Source: Macrobrachium rosenbergii
Lineage: Eukaryota > Arthropoda > Malacostraca > Decapoda > Palaemonidae
DNA: 64,000 nt
Assembly (NCBI RefSeq): GCF_040412425.1
Contig: NC_089762.1
Coordinates: 21,537,147 to 21,601,146 of the forward strand
Direction of reading: 5' to 3'
Shown here in pieces: positions 33,555 to 44,224 of this stretch. The notes beneath the pieces were generated by a model. That model was given only the letters and a program-made list of their open reading frames with translations, had not been told where the DNA came from and made no database searches. Every line of letters begins with the position of its first letter. The stretch's first letter is position 1. The position numbers were made by a program, and so were the translations under genes.

Positions 33555-34010
33555 TTAAGTATGAGACATCACCAGTTTGCCAACATTTGGAACTTTGAGG
33601 TGTTGTCTGACATCACTGCTACTGGCTTGCCGAAGGTCACTTCTGCGAATGATTGAAGGGCCCAGTGTACTGCCGTCAGTTCTCTCATGTTGATGTGTAG
33701 GAGCTTCTCTTTCGGAAACTAGACTCCCGAGACTTCCATGTCTCCCAGAAGAGCTCCCCAACCCAGATCTGAAGCACCTGAGTACAATGAAAGGTTGAGG
33801 CCTGGTGGATGGAGACTTCCCTTCCAAGAGACGTTCTTCTGCAAGCCACCATCTCAAGTCTTCTTTGATTTCCGGAGTGATCAGAAAGACGAACGAGTCC
33901 GGGTGGGTTTTCCTCTTCCAGTTGGCCTTCAGGAAGAGCTGTACCCTAATATAAAGCCTCCCCAGGCTTATGAACTTCTTGATGGATGTGAGGGTTCCCA
34001 AAAGGCTCAT
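33555..34010 (-). pseudogene. RNase H region of DIRS-like element 1
   Basis: The frame reads SLGRLYIRVQLFLKANWKRK, then EIKEDLRWWLAEERLLEGK, the segment that precedes RNase H in DIRS-type pol. The catalytic Asp/Glu blocks are only partly legible because the rest is frameshifted. It ends at a stop at 33555; no recombinase follows. Confidence 0.55.
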
Positions 34011-34880
34011 CTAACTGTTGGCTGAGCAGGACTTGAGAGTGAGGAAGTCACACATTTTGAAGACACGATTGTACTCTTTTGGGGGACGGAAAAACCTGAA
34101 AATTCAGAGTCTATCATCATCCCCAAATAAAGAATCACTTGAGGTGGAGACAATTGTGATTTCTTCTCACTGATGAGTAATCCCAGATCTTGGGCCAGAA
34201 GAAGGGTCTTCTGAAGGTCCTCTGTGCACTGTTTCTTCGATGGAGGACATAGGAGCCAGTCATCTAGAGAGAGGGATGTACCGATCCCCATGAGATGAAG
34301 CCACTTCGCAAGAGGGGTGAGAATACGAGTGAATACTTTAGGAACTATAGGGAGGCCAAAACACATAGCTCGAAATTGGAAGACTATTCTGGAACACAAA
34401 TCTGAGGTACTTCCTGCTGTCTTGGTGTACTGGGATATGAAAGTAGGCATCCTCCATATTGATGGTCACCATCCAATCCCCCAGTTGGATGGACGAGAGA
34501 ACTGACTGATTTGTTTCCATCTTGAATTTTGTCTTCTGAACGAAGACATTCAGGGCACTGACATCCAGGACAGGTCTCCATCCCCCGGACGACTTGGGGA
34601 CCACAAAAAGATGGTTGTAGAACCCTGGAGTGTTGACATCTTCGACCATCTAAATTTACAGCTCTTTTCGTGAGAAGAGCCGACATCTCTTCCGCAAGCA
34701 CCGAAAACCTCTCGGAGCCTAGGGAGTAGGCTGTCAATGTGATGGGTGTTGACACTAAAGGAGGGTTCTCCCTGAATGGGATAGAGTACCCCTCTCTAAG
34801 TACTATTGAGATCCACTGGTCTATTCCTCTGGGTTCCCATTTCTCCCAAAAGTGTAGGAGTCTTGCACCTATTGGCACAC
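34007..34880 (-). pseudogene. reverse transcriptase of DIRS-like element 1
   Basis: The N-terminal part (34878 down) has GARLLHFWEKWEPRGIDQW and GYSIPFRENPPL. After a frameshift: HLFVVPKSSGGWRPVLDVSA, then INMEDAYFHIPVHQDSRKYL. A further shift leads to FGLPIVPKVFTRIL and the catalytic box S-L-D-D-W-L-L, with both Asp kept. D-D-W-L after the Asp pair is typical of DIRS RTs. Three overlapping frames are needed, so at least two indels are present. Confidence 0.8.
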
Positions 34881-34894
34881 GGAGGACTGGATTC

Positions 34895-37150
34895 TTATTT
34901 ACGAGAGGAAGGCTTTGAAGGAGCCGTTTTGGCTGGGCGTGCAGGAAGCAGATTGGAGTGCAGTCTAGCGTAGAATCTTGTCTTGTTGCCCCGAAAGGGC
35001 TGCTGCTGCAAAGGAGGGGTTGACTTCGTAGTGAAAGAAGGAAGGTCCTTGGAGCATTTGGCTGACTGGGCTAACAAATCCTGCGTCGATTTTTTCCTGT
35101 AGCTCCGATGCTATTTCTTGGACCTTGGCTTGAGGGAAGAGGTGCATGTGGTCCACAGGAAAAAAGAGAAATGCCGACTTCTGAGGTGTAGTTACACCTT
35201 AGGTGGTAAAAGAGCACCAATGTTCACGTTTCTTCAGGACACCTGTCATGAATAAAGAAGCTAGCTCCATCAAGCCTCCCTGATAGCTTTATCTGCGCAG
35301 GATAAAATCCCCAGCTAGTCTGCAGACAAGTCCTCTGACATATCCTCGCAGCCTTTGATTTTCTTTTCCAGTTCTCCCACAGTTCAGTCCAAAAAGATTG
35401 GGACCTCAAAAACCTTAAACATATTCTTGATAATGTGGCCAAGCTCGTTGTCGAGAACATGGCTGAAGCAAAGGCTGACCTCCTATTAGAGTCAATCAGA
35501 CAGAAGGCAGTGCACTCCCAAGGAGGGAGCTTCTCCTGTAGCATACGCTTGGTATCTCTTAGAACCGAGACGGGCTGGTGAAGTGCAGATGGCCGCTTTG
35601 CCCTGCTCTCTCTTGTCCGAGAGCCAAAAGTCCATTTCCCTCAAGGCTTTCCTGGATGAGGAAGACAAGACCATCTTGGGAAGCCTGGAGAGTCAAAAGG
35701 CTGGTTCCTCATATAGAAAGCGGAGGCAGGGGAAGTCGGGGTTGCAGGTGAGAAAAAGAATGGAAAGGCAACCAAAAAATACCTAAGGAGGTTGGAGAAG
35801 GGCATGGAAGGAGGAGGCTGGTCTAATACCTCTTCCTCTAAAGAAATTGGTGAAGGCGCCAAATCAAGGGATCCTGTGTTACTACTTGATTTGTCTACAA
35901 GAGGTTCATAATTTCGTCCAAACGGCGCTGAGTAAGATCTGTCAGCGAAGTACGCTGTACAGGGCCAATAGCAGATGAAGGAATCAATGGTAGAGAGGGC
36001 GCCAGGCACTCAGTTGGGCGCTCAGGGGGTGATGCTGGAAGATTTGAGTTTGGCTCCAGACAAACAGGAGTTGGCGCTGGGCAAGCAAAAGTTGGCTCCG
36101 GGCACTCGGTGGGCGCTTAGCATTCAGTTGGTGCTGGGCAGTTGATGGGCACTCGGTGGGCGCTAAGCACTCGGGAGCAGCTAAATATTCTGAATCCGGT
36201 GTGTGTTTATCAGATGAGGATGGACGCTTCCATGAGAAGGGTGGGTGCTTGGGTGGCGAATACTGTCGATGGGGAGAAGATCATTCAGGGCTAGCCCACA
36301 AACTACAGAAAGGCCATGGACTGCACTCAGTATCCTTTGCACACTTGCAAGGAGTTGGGGAAGCCCGGTCAGTGACTGTTACGCGCCCCTTGAGAGGATG
36401 AGAGATCTCGTAAAAGTGCCCTCGGTGCCTCTTGTCTGAATCGGAGTCCAAAGAACTAAAAGAAAGGTCATGAACTTCCTTATGGATGCCTTTCCAGCGG
36501 CTGTCCACCAAGTCCCCAGGACCGTCCATCAGGCTCGGTTGAGAGGGCACCTACCTGTGGGCAAACCCCACCAACCTCCCTTGGACTACCAGTATGCCTT
36601 CTCCCTGGTGCATGGGAGCCTGGCAGTGACCTTGGTCTAGGAGCGCCGGCAGGACAAGTATACACCTCCTCTACTAACACTTGCACTTTTAACACTGGCT
36701 TGGTCCATAAACACTTTAAGCAATCTACTTAACTGTTCCATAATCGACACAATGAGCCCAAAACTTCATATCAACACGGGCTTCTAGGCTAGCAATGGTG
36801 TTAGGCTTGGAAGCATGGGGGCCAGGTGAAGGAGTAGGTTGGATAGGTAGAGGACTGGTTAAAGGGGAAATAAGAGCAGGAGAGTGAGACAGAACAGGTA
36901 AATTGGTAATTGCCAATTTAGGAGAACATCCTACATTAGCTAAATTTCCTAGCCTCGGCTCTAAGAGCCGCTTTTCTCTTACTGTCTCGCTCTAACTTAT
37001 CTAAATGAGATTTTAAAGTTTTCCACCTACCTTGATTCCAGGCCCTACACTCGATACATGTCAAATCAATAGAGCAAGTTTGTCCCCTACAATTAGTACA
37101 GATTGTGTGGGAGTCATAAGATACTAGAAGAGCTAGTGTTGGATATCGTC
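34895..37150 (-). pseudogene. gag-like ORF1 of DIRS-like element 1
   Basis: Near the start (about 37110-37055) a cysteine cluster CTNCRGQTCSIDLTCIEC (C-x2-C-x4-C-x5-C-x2-C) followed by W-N-Q and a basic Lys/Arg-rich helix is seen. Such a cluster opens ORF1 of DIRS-like elements as I know them. Further down come Ser/Pro-rich segments (36009-35641) and a helical segment (35544-35224). The frame is split into pieces by stops and shifts. Confidence 0.55.
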
Positions 37151-38121
37151 GTGAAAAGTCAAAATTGGAAATAATTCACTAATACTGAGTCTAATGAATT
37201 ATAGGCTATTTGAAAATAGCTTAAATGTTACCAAAAGTTTGGAATATGTCACCAAACGGAGACAGAGCACCCATCCCGCAACCATCTCAAAACAACAGCT
37301 GCTGTGACAACAGAACTATAGTCACCAACTGGCAGAAATGGACCGATGCTATTCAGTAGTGTTGTACCCTTCCTCCCCCAATAATGGGCGGGACCTAGTC
37401 ACGTACACTAAAACAATCGAATGTTACTGCGAATTTCAAATTTTTAGCTGCCGCACAAGTTAGAAACATATGCTATGTAATTACTTGATAAGTTGCATAT
37501 ATAAAAATCTGGATTTCAACACTTGTTTTAAATTTTTGGAATCTTGGAGATGCAATGACATTTGCTGATTAGGTACATTTTCTACTGTGCAAGCTGAAAG
37601 TCAAAATAACAATTTGAACATATGCCCAAAGACCCTTATGACACAAATTTACCTTCTTTGTAGATGTTTTGTAGGCAATGCACAAGGATATACATTTCTT
37701 GTCTTTTGTGCTAGTCATGTCCAGAAATCTCATTTTAGCAGTCAGCTTAAATCTTTCACGCCAAAACTGAGATTCAGGGCTTAATTTTTTCTAAAAAAAA
37801 AAAAAAAAATTTTAATACAAACCTATAACTCACTGCCATTCCTTCCTGCCCATATCCCAGTTGTAAAAGGCTAAGACAATAAACAACCTGCTTTTCAGTA
37901 TTTCAATTTTTTTACAACTAAACAACCTACTTTTCAGTATTTCAAACATTTTTTAAAACTGTGTGGCTATTTTTATTTTATGACCAAATCTTCCATGTGG
38001 TGCTTCATTTATTATGTTACTACTGTACCAAGTATTTTAGTATCTGTTCCACTAAATCTTATGCAAAAAAATCAACAATCTCCTACAAAAATTGTGTAGC
38101 TCTGCAATTCCTCATAGTATA
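37151..38121. other. intron sequence, nothing recognised
   Basis: AT-rich intron DNA with an A run of about 17 bases at 37793-37809 and a short duplicated phrase (CAACCTACTTTTCAGTATTTC-like) at about 37888 and 37924. No gene or known repeat. Confidence 0.5.
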
Positions 38122-38440
38122 CAGGCAGTCCCCAGTTTATGACGGGGTTCCGTTCCTACGCCGCATCGTAAGCCAAAAAATCATCAAAAATCGTAAAAAA
38201 TCCCCCAAAACTTTACTTTTAGTGCTTTTGGTGCACTGAAAACAATGTAAACTGCATTTTTGTTGAGTTTTCATCAATAAAACCTCCAAATTTTATTATT
38301 CTGCCAATCTGGAGCCATATTTCTTCCGTCGGATTGGCGTCGTAACCCTGGACCATGCATCGTAAACCGGGAAATAACTTCTGATGATTATATTTGAAAA
38401 GCGCCGTAACCTCGGAACGTCGTAAACCGGGGACTGCCTG
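38122..38440. mobile_element. MITE with CAGGCAGTCCCC ends
   Basis: Starts CAGGCAGTCCCCAGTTTA and ends AAACCGGGGACTGCCTG, a terminal inverted repeat. Inside, CGTAAGCC, CGTAACC and CGTAAACC words recur. It directly abuts another MITE at 38442. Confidence 0.75.
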
Positions 38441-38441
38441 C

Positions 38442-38741
38442 AAACCCCCTGTATTCGTGGGGGATGCATACCACACCACTCCCCCGCGAATAGCTAAAAT
38501 CCGCGAATACTTAAAACACATCTAAAAACACTTAGAACTGCCTATTTTGATAGCTCAAACACACAAAGAAAAAAATTCTAAAAATGCTTATACCTGAGTA
38601 TTTTAATAGTTTTATCACAAAAAGTGCATTTAGTCATGAAAATGATATGAAAATACAGTAATTTGTGAATATTTCTCAGTGAAAAATACAGCGAATGGGC
38701 GAATTTTCCGCGAATCATGAGAACGCGAATACAGGGGGTTT
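38442..38741. mobile_element. MITE with AAACCCCCTGTATTCG ends
   Basis: Starts AAACCCCCTGTATTCGTGG and ends CGCGAATACAGGGGGTTT, so the terminal inverted repeats are about 16 bases. The second inner motif CCCGCGAATAG/CCGCGAATCAT repeats near both ends. No coding capacity. The right end is 93 bases from the donor site of the exon at 38835. Confidence 0.75.
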
Positions 38742-38834
38742 ACTGTACACCAGTACAATGTTTTCAAGAAATCTGCACAAATTTATTACAAGCATTCCAA
38801 TTAGTGTATGACATGGGCATAAAGAGAGACTGAC

Positions 38835-39182
38835 CGTGTAAACATCAGCTGGTGGGAGTTGAACATCTTTGGTAGATCCATGAGCACTCTCCACAGAATT
38901 CTCACTCAAACTTGATGGTATTCCAGAATTTCCAGAATCTATCACAGCACCTGTCTCATGTAAATTACTTGCCAGGTTACATATTTTCCTTGGCATCAAT
39001 GTAGTTGTTGCCAAGCTCTTAACCAAACTACCAGCTACTATACTGTCATCTTGGACAATTAGGGAAGTGACATTTTCAGTTTCTTTTACTTGTACTCCAA
39101 AGCTGGTTTTGATTTTTGAGTCTTTTGATTCTTTGCTGTCTTTTAAATCTACAATTCCATGGCTAGTTGCATGTCGCTTAAC
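38835..39182 (-). CDS. C2H2 zinc-finger gene, second-last visible exon
   Basis: 116 codons. The first codons, V-K-R-H-A-T-S-H, supply the His pair that completes the finger begun in the exon at 40141 (CKVCGRMF half). After it comes a Ser/Lys/Asp-rich linker with no further finger (DSKESKDSK, then a Ser/Thr/Val-rich part). Acceptor TATTTTAG at 39190-39183; donor ACG|GTCAGT at 38835. Both boundaries are phase 0. Confidence comes from the restored C-x2-C-x12-H-x3-H spacing. Confidence 0.85.
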
Positions 39183-39840
39183 CTAAAATAACAATTTCAA
39201 ATATTAATAAACAGTATTCTCTATTAGTAAAACATGGACACCAAATCTAATCAGTATATAGAAGTAAAATATAAAATTTTAAGCACATATTACTTGACTA
39301 TAAAATTTTAAGCACTTATATTACTTGACTATTAAAGTGAAAACTGATTATATGTTAGTTTTACAAGTTTAATCATTGCTATTTTATTTTTATTTTCTGC
39401 ATTAGTGAAATGGTATGGGCATTACAAAATGTACAAAAAGCACATGTAATTTTATAAGATGTTTTTATAGCAAAAAATTCTTTGTGTTTAAAAGTATCTG
39501 TTCATGTTGTGACGTTACAGGAAGTGACATCATGGGACAACAAATGGCAGGAGGGAGCAAAATGTAAACAAATGCAGGTGGGAGTGTTGAAAAGACTGTG
39601 GTGTGGTAGAGAGAGCTCTCTGATGGTTAGGTTGTAAATTTTGGGTTATAAGTCTGTTTTGTGGTTTTTTGCAGTCATAAGCTAGATTATAAAAGAAGAA
39701 CAACATGAACAGGTGGGTGTATTGTATAACTAGCATTTTTGGATGGGTTAGGCTAGGAAAACTTTCAAAAACTACTTCTATCAAGTCAATACAAGAAGAA
39801 ATAAACTTATAGAAAATTAAGACTAATTTATAAGGAATTA
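39183..39840. other. intron sequence, nothing recognised
   Basis: AT-rich intron; AAAATTTTAAGCACATATTA is duplicated at about 39272 and 39303. A minus frame at 39530-40003 overlaps the MITE and shows no domain. Confidence 0.5.
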
Positions 39841-40115
39841 CAGGCAGTCCCCCGTTAATGGCCGGCGCGGTTAACAGTGATCCAGTTTTATGGCGCTTGT
39901 CTAGTGACGAAAATCTGCAATTTTCGGTGCCGAAAATCGTCGATTTCCGCTTATCGGCACAGATAACTGGGTATTGGCGCCAATACATACCTAATAGAGG
40001 CACCGATAACCGAAAATCGGCGCTTTTCGGCGCTGATAAGACCCGAAAATCACCGATTTTCGGTTATCATCACACCCTCAGAAACGAAACCCCGCCGATA
40101 ACCGGGGACTGCCTG
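39841..40115. mobile_element. MITE with CAGGCAGTCCCC ends, 25 bases from a splice donor
   Basis: Starts CAGGCAGTCCCCCGTTAA and ends TAACCGGGGACTGCCTG, flanked by TA on both sides. Inside are many short palindromes of the CGAAAATCG/CGATTTTCGG type, so the transcript could fold strongly. It sits in the 0.96-kb intron of the zinc-finger gene, just beyond the donor of the exon at 40141. Confidence 0.8.
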
Positions 40116-40140
40116 TATTACCAAAGTATCTGAGTAGTAC

Positions 40141-40315
40141 CTTATAAATACTTGGGAACATTCGGCCACAGACTTTACAAGGATAACGTTTGCGTTCTCT
40201 TATCCCCATGTGCACACCTCGAATATGACGATACAGGTCACTGCTCATAACGAAAGTTTTGCCACAGTCTTTACATGCATGATGAACTGAACTGTGCATC
40301 TTCCGCATATGATAT
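40141..40315 (-). CDS. C2H2 zinc-finger gene, middle exon
   Basis: 175 bases. It starts with the His half of one finger (Y-H-M-R-K-M-H), then a full finger CKDCGKTFVMSSDLYRHIRG with its second His (C-x2-C-x12-H-x4-H), a charged linker IRERKRYP, and the Cys half of the next finger (CKVCGRMFPSIYK). Acceptor TTTTTACAG at 40324-40316 with phase 2; donor AAG|GTACTA at 40141, phase 0. The full fingers imply sequence-specific nucleic-acid binding in the nucleus. Confidence 0.9.
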
Positions 40316-40394
40316 CTGTAAAAATGACAAAATTTAAATGAAGCTGAAATTCAATGTTTACATGAAATGTACAAGGGCAGAATTCAAATACAAA

Positions 40395-42645
40395 AACAGG
40401 TTTTGACGTAGGAAAAACCTATTTTTGGTAGTCGCTGTTGATTCCTCAAGGCGTTACCTTCCATGGTCTACCAGAGCTCCATGGTGACCAAACTAATATC
40501 AAAGAATTCTCTTCTAGGTGGTCTTTTGGCCAGATATTGTGTCGTAATGATTAACCCTTAAAAGCCTACTGGACGTATCATACGTTGACTAAAATTGTCT
40601 GTTGGGTGCCAAGTGGACGTACCGTACGTCGACTACAAAAAATTTCAACCTTCGGTCAACTTTGACTCGACCAAAATGGTCGAAAAACGCAATTGTAAGC
40701 TAAAACTCTTACATTCTAGTAATATTCAATCATGTACCTTCATTTTACAACAAATTGGAAGTCTCTAGCACAGTATTTCGATTTATGGTGAATTTTTGAA
40801 AAAAACTTTTTTCTTACGCCCGTGCGGTAACTCGGCCGAAAATTTAAGAAATTCTTTCGTCATTTTGTCGTAATTTTTGCACTGTTCTATATTAGCCGTT
40901 ACATAAAGTTTATACATGAAAATGTGTGCAATTTCATGTAAAATACAGCAAAATACAACCCATGGTTGTAGCTTTTATCAGTTTGGAAGTATTTTCATAT
41001 AAACCACGATAACTGCCAAAATTTCAACCTTCGGTCAATTTTGACTCGACCGAAATGGTAAAAAAACGCAATTGTAAGCTAAAAATCTTACATTCTAGTA
41101 ATATTCAATCATTTACCTTCATTTTGCAACAAATTGGAAGTCTGTAGCACAATATTTCGATTTATGGTGAATTTTTGAAAAAAACCTTTTCCTTACGTCC
41201 GAGCCAGAAATTCTTTTGTCACGTTGTCGTAATGTTTGCTTCGTTTTATATTAGTCGTTACATAAAGTTTTATATATGGAAATGTGCGCAATTTCATGTA
41301 GAATACAACAGAAAATAACTCATGGTTGTAGCTTTTATCAGTTTTGAAATATTTTCATATAAATCACGATAACTGCCAAAATTTCAACCTTCGGTCAACT
41401 TTAACTTTCGACCGAAATGGTAAAAACGCAATTGTAAGCTAAAACTCTTACATTCTAGTAATATTCAATCGTTTACCTTCATTTTGCAATAAATTGGAAG
41501 TCTCTAGCACAATATTTCGATTTATGGTGAATTTTTGAAAAAACATTTTCCTTACGTCTCTTGCTGGTAACTCGGCCGAACATCTCAGAAATTCTTTCGT
41601 CACGTTGTCATAATATTTTCACCATTTTATATTAGTTGTTACATAAAGTTTTATATATGAAAATGTGCGCAATTTCATGTACAATACAACAGAAAATAAC
41701 TCATGGTTGTAGCTTTTATCAGTTTTGAAATATTTTCATATAAATCACGATAAATAGAAAAAATTCGACTTTCGGTCAACTTTAACTCGACCGAAATAGT
41801 AGAAAACTGCAATTGTAAGCTAAATCACTTACAGTCTAGTAATATTCAAACAATTAGCTTCATTTTTCAACAAACGGGAAGTCTCTAGCACAATATTTCG
41901 ATTTATGGTGAATTTTTTAAAAAAACATTTTTTTACGTCCGCTCGTTATGAATTCATGCATCATTTTGTGATAATATTTTCTCTGTGTTGCTTTGATTGT
42001 TTTACAATTTGTTATATACCAAAATTATCGCAATTTAGTGTACAATACAAAGAAAAACAAAATAACCCGTTAGCTTTAACCGTTTTGCTCACAGTGCGAT
42101 TTGTATAAAATTATATATGAAAAATTTTTTTTGTGCGGTCATATATTTCAATATTTATATATGATAATGATATTTTTTCATTTCTGATGGTTGCATACTA
42201 AACTTCAGGCAATGACAAAACGAAGGAGCCAAAATTTAACTCTTAATCTTAAAAACTAAGCGTGCTGTGAATTTTTGAAAATAACTTTTTTTCAGCTTCG
42301 GCGCTAACTCACCGATCGCCGCCGGCATACGGGAGACGTTTTTGTAAATAGAGGCTCGGCGTTTAAGGGTTAACATTATAACACATGATGGAATATATAA
42401 TGGACTCAAAGATAAGACGGCACTTTCCCTTATCTTCAGCGAAGCTGAACCCAGTTTTCCAACATCAAAAGTACCTGCAAGAAAGATTAGTGACTATTGC
42501 GCATGCGCATCCGCCCTCTTGTTTACAACCGGGCCATTAAAAGACCAAGGAGCCATTACTCTCTGTTGGTCAATGCAGGGTTGATCCCTTTGCCCAAATC
42601 CCATGCCTTTTCGTCAGGGAAGTGGGAGGGTTTTGAGGACTCAAA
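40395..42645 (-). repeat. DIRS-like element 2, inverted terminal repeat (3' side), interrupted
   Basis: Bases 40430-40554 and 42374-42545 match the reverse complement of 49495-49822 almost throughout: for example GGTCTACCAGAGCTCCATGG at about 40468, GCCAGATATTGTGTC at 40530 and CAGCGAAGCTGAACCCAG at 42438. The first 35 bases differ from the other repeat, as in DIRS elements, where the outer ends are joined only in the internal complementary region. A TTAA-flanked insertion splits it. Confidence 0.85.
40555..42369 (+). mobile_element. piggyBac-like TTAA MITE with internal tandem array, copy 1
   Basis: 1815 bases between two TTAA tetranucleotides (40551-40554, 42370-42373). The ends are CCCTTAAAAGCC and GGCGTTTAAGGG. 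Inside the left end, TGGACGTATCATACGTTGAC and GGACGTACCGTACGTCGAC form a subterminal doublet. The body is a tandem array of about 380-base monomers, each with TTTCAACCTTCGGTCAA or a variant (near 40646, 41025, 41387, 41767), so about four units, followed by a unique right arm. No ORF. TTAA duplication plus CCC(T) ends is the piggyBac hallmark. Confidence 0.85.
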
Positions 42646-42730
42646 GCGACTACCAAAAATAGGTTTTTCCTACGTCAAAACCCGTTTTTTGATAGCGTAG
42701 TCGCTGTTTCGTCCTCAAGGAGCTTTACAA
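42646..42730 (-). repeat. DIRS-like element 2, internal complementary region
   Basis: The first half (42646-42684: GCGACTACCAAAAATAGG and TTTTTCCTACGTCAAAACC) is the reverse complement of the left outer end at 40399-40437. The second half (42683-42722: GATAGCGTAGTCGCTG and TTTCGTCCTCAAGGAG) is the reverse complement of the right outer end at 49798-49837. In DIRS elements such a fused complement serves as template for closing the single-strand cDNA into a circle. Confidence 0.85.
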
Positions 42731-43169
42731 AAGAAATTGACAGGTGATGAAAAAGGCTTAAGCTCTCGCTTTTTAATCCCAACACCCCAAAGGAAATAGC
42801 ATTTCCGGTCCAAGGTCAAGCCACAGATTTCAAGTCCCATTCTTTATTCCAAATACTTTTCAGGTTTTGATACCAAGGAACAAGAAACTATACACGAACT
42901 TACGTTTTAGGATGTAGTTCTACAGTGGCTTACCTAAGCATGCTAGGTTTTGTTGTAGTACTGTCACCCATCTCCCAGCGATAATTAGCATACTCACCGT
43001 CAATATGACCCCTGGTGTTCTGCCGCAGCACCTAGGGGTTAAGACTAACTATGCCACCCACTGATACAGTGTAGTCGAATTTGTTCAAACATGTGGCAGT
43101 GATTTAACTGATGACCACCCTATACATTTGGAGAATTCTTTGAAAGAGACATTTCTGAAGAAGGCCAAA

Positions 43170-43900
43170 GACGTACTTACTTTCCTAACATCATGTGACC
43201 TATGGAAAGAGTGTGGATTTCCCTTTTTAATGAGAAAACACTACAATCATTCTCAGTCTTTGTAGGGAGAGTGGTTAGTTTGTGCTAGGGTGTAGGAAAA
43301 TAGGACCTTCTGGGGTGTTTGCCGTGACTTCTAGGTAAACCTTAAGTGCTTGAACCGGGCGTAATGTCTGCTAAACTGAATTTTCTTATAAGAATGGATT
43401 TCCTTTTTAAAGGATCCATATTCTTGGCCAGGAATGATGGGCCAGGGGACAATAATTATTGATGGTCAACTATTTGCATGATGCATTGTCCCCATCTAAG
43501 AGAGCCCAGTTCACTAATACTGTAAGAGCTCCTGATGCTAATACAATCAAGAAGATCACCTTTTGTAGCCTGTGCGTTGTGGTTGTATTGGGTCCACTGA
43601 ATTGAGGGGTTGATAGAAGTCTAAGCACCTTATTCAGGGACCAAGCAATTGGAAGCCTTTCGGGAGTGGGCCTTTGTAGAGCAAAAGACTGCAGAAGGGA
43701 AGTGACAACTTCTATACTAGAGTCAATCCCGAATCCATAAAGGAAGGGTTCCGTTAATGCAGCCTTGTATGCCATGACTGTTGTAACCACAAGGAATTTG
43801 TCTTCAAAAGGGTATATAAGAAAAAAAAGGTACTACAGAAATCTCAACTGGGTCTCGGTATGGATATAATCTAACCATATCTTCCATATGGACTGGTAAT
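43170..43900 (-). pseudogene. tyrosine recombinase of DIRS-like element 2
   Basis: Would integrate the circular cDNA in place of an integrase. The frame 43790-43470 reads VMAYKAALTEPFLYGFGIDS, then the LxLPxxWSLNKVLRLL-type segment and VIFLIVLASG, a core-binding domain followed by the start of the catalytic domain. A frameshift follows ASG; the next frame shows SISELGSLRW, and later FLAKNM and a GKHP segment. The Arg expected in the SGxR motif is not legible at the break, and the final Tyr region is scrambled. Confidence 0.75.
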
Positions 43901-44224
43901 GCTGGATAGAAGTCCGTAATCTTTGCATTAGGTACCTAGCAATGTTGAGTGAGTAATTATCATGATAGGTATTTTTTTTTTAAATCTATACGTGAAGGTC
44001 TCGGCTTAGAAAAGAGAGACTTTCCCTCCTACTGTCTGGGATGGAACAGCGGACGACAGTCGAATTGATCTTTTTGTCCGTTGTTGAAGTAATAGGAACC
44101 AATGCCTGTTTGGCCAATATGGGGCTATTAAGTACACTATTCCTATGAAGGTTAGAAGTTTGCTCAAAACCTTTGAAATCTGGGACAGTGGAGGAAAAAT
44201 TATCGTCCTCCCCTTGTTCCAGTC

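Larger units (their letters stand above)
33555..37150 (-). mobile_element. DIRS-like element 1, partial
   Basis: Minus-strand order: gag-like ORF (about 37150-34895), RT (34880-34007), RNase H (34010-33555). The RT has the DIRS-type signature instead of the LTR-element type. No terminal repeats and no tyrosine recombinase are visible, so the 3' third is missing. Several frameshifts break the RT. It lies in the last intron of the zinc-finger gene, in the same orientation. DIRS elements are well known in decapods. Confidence 0.75.
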
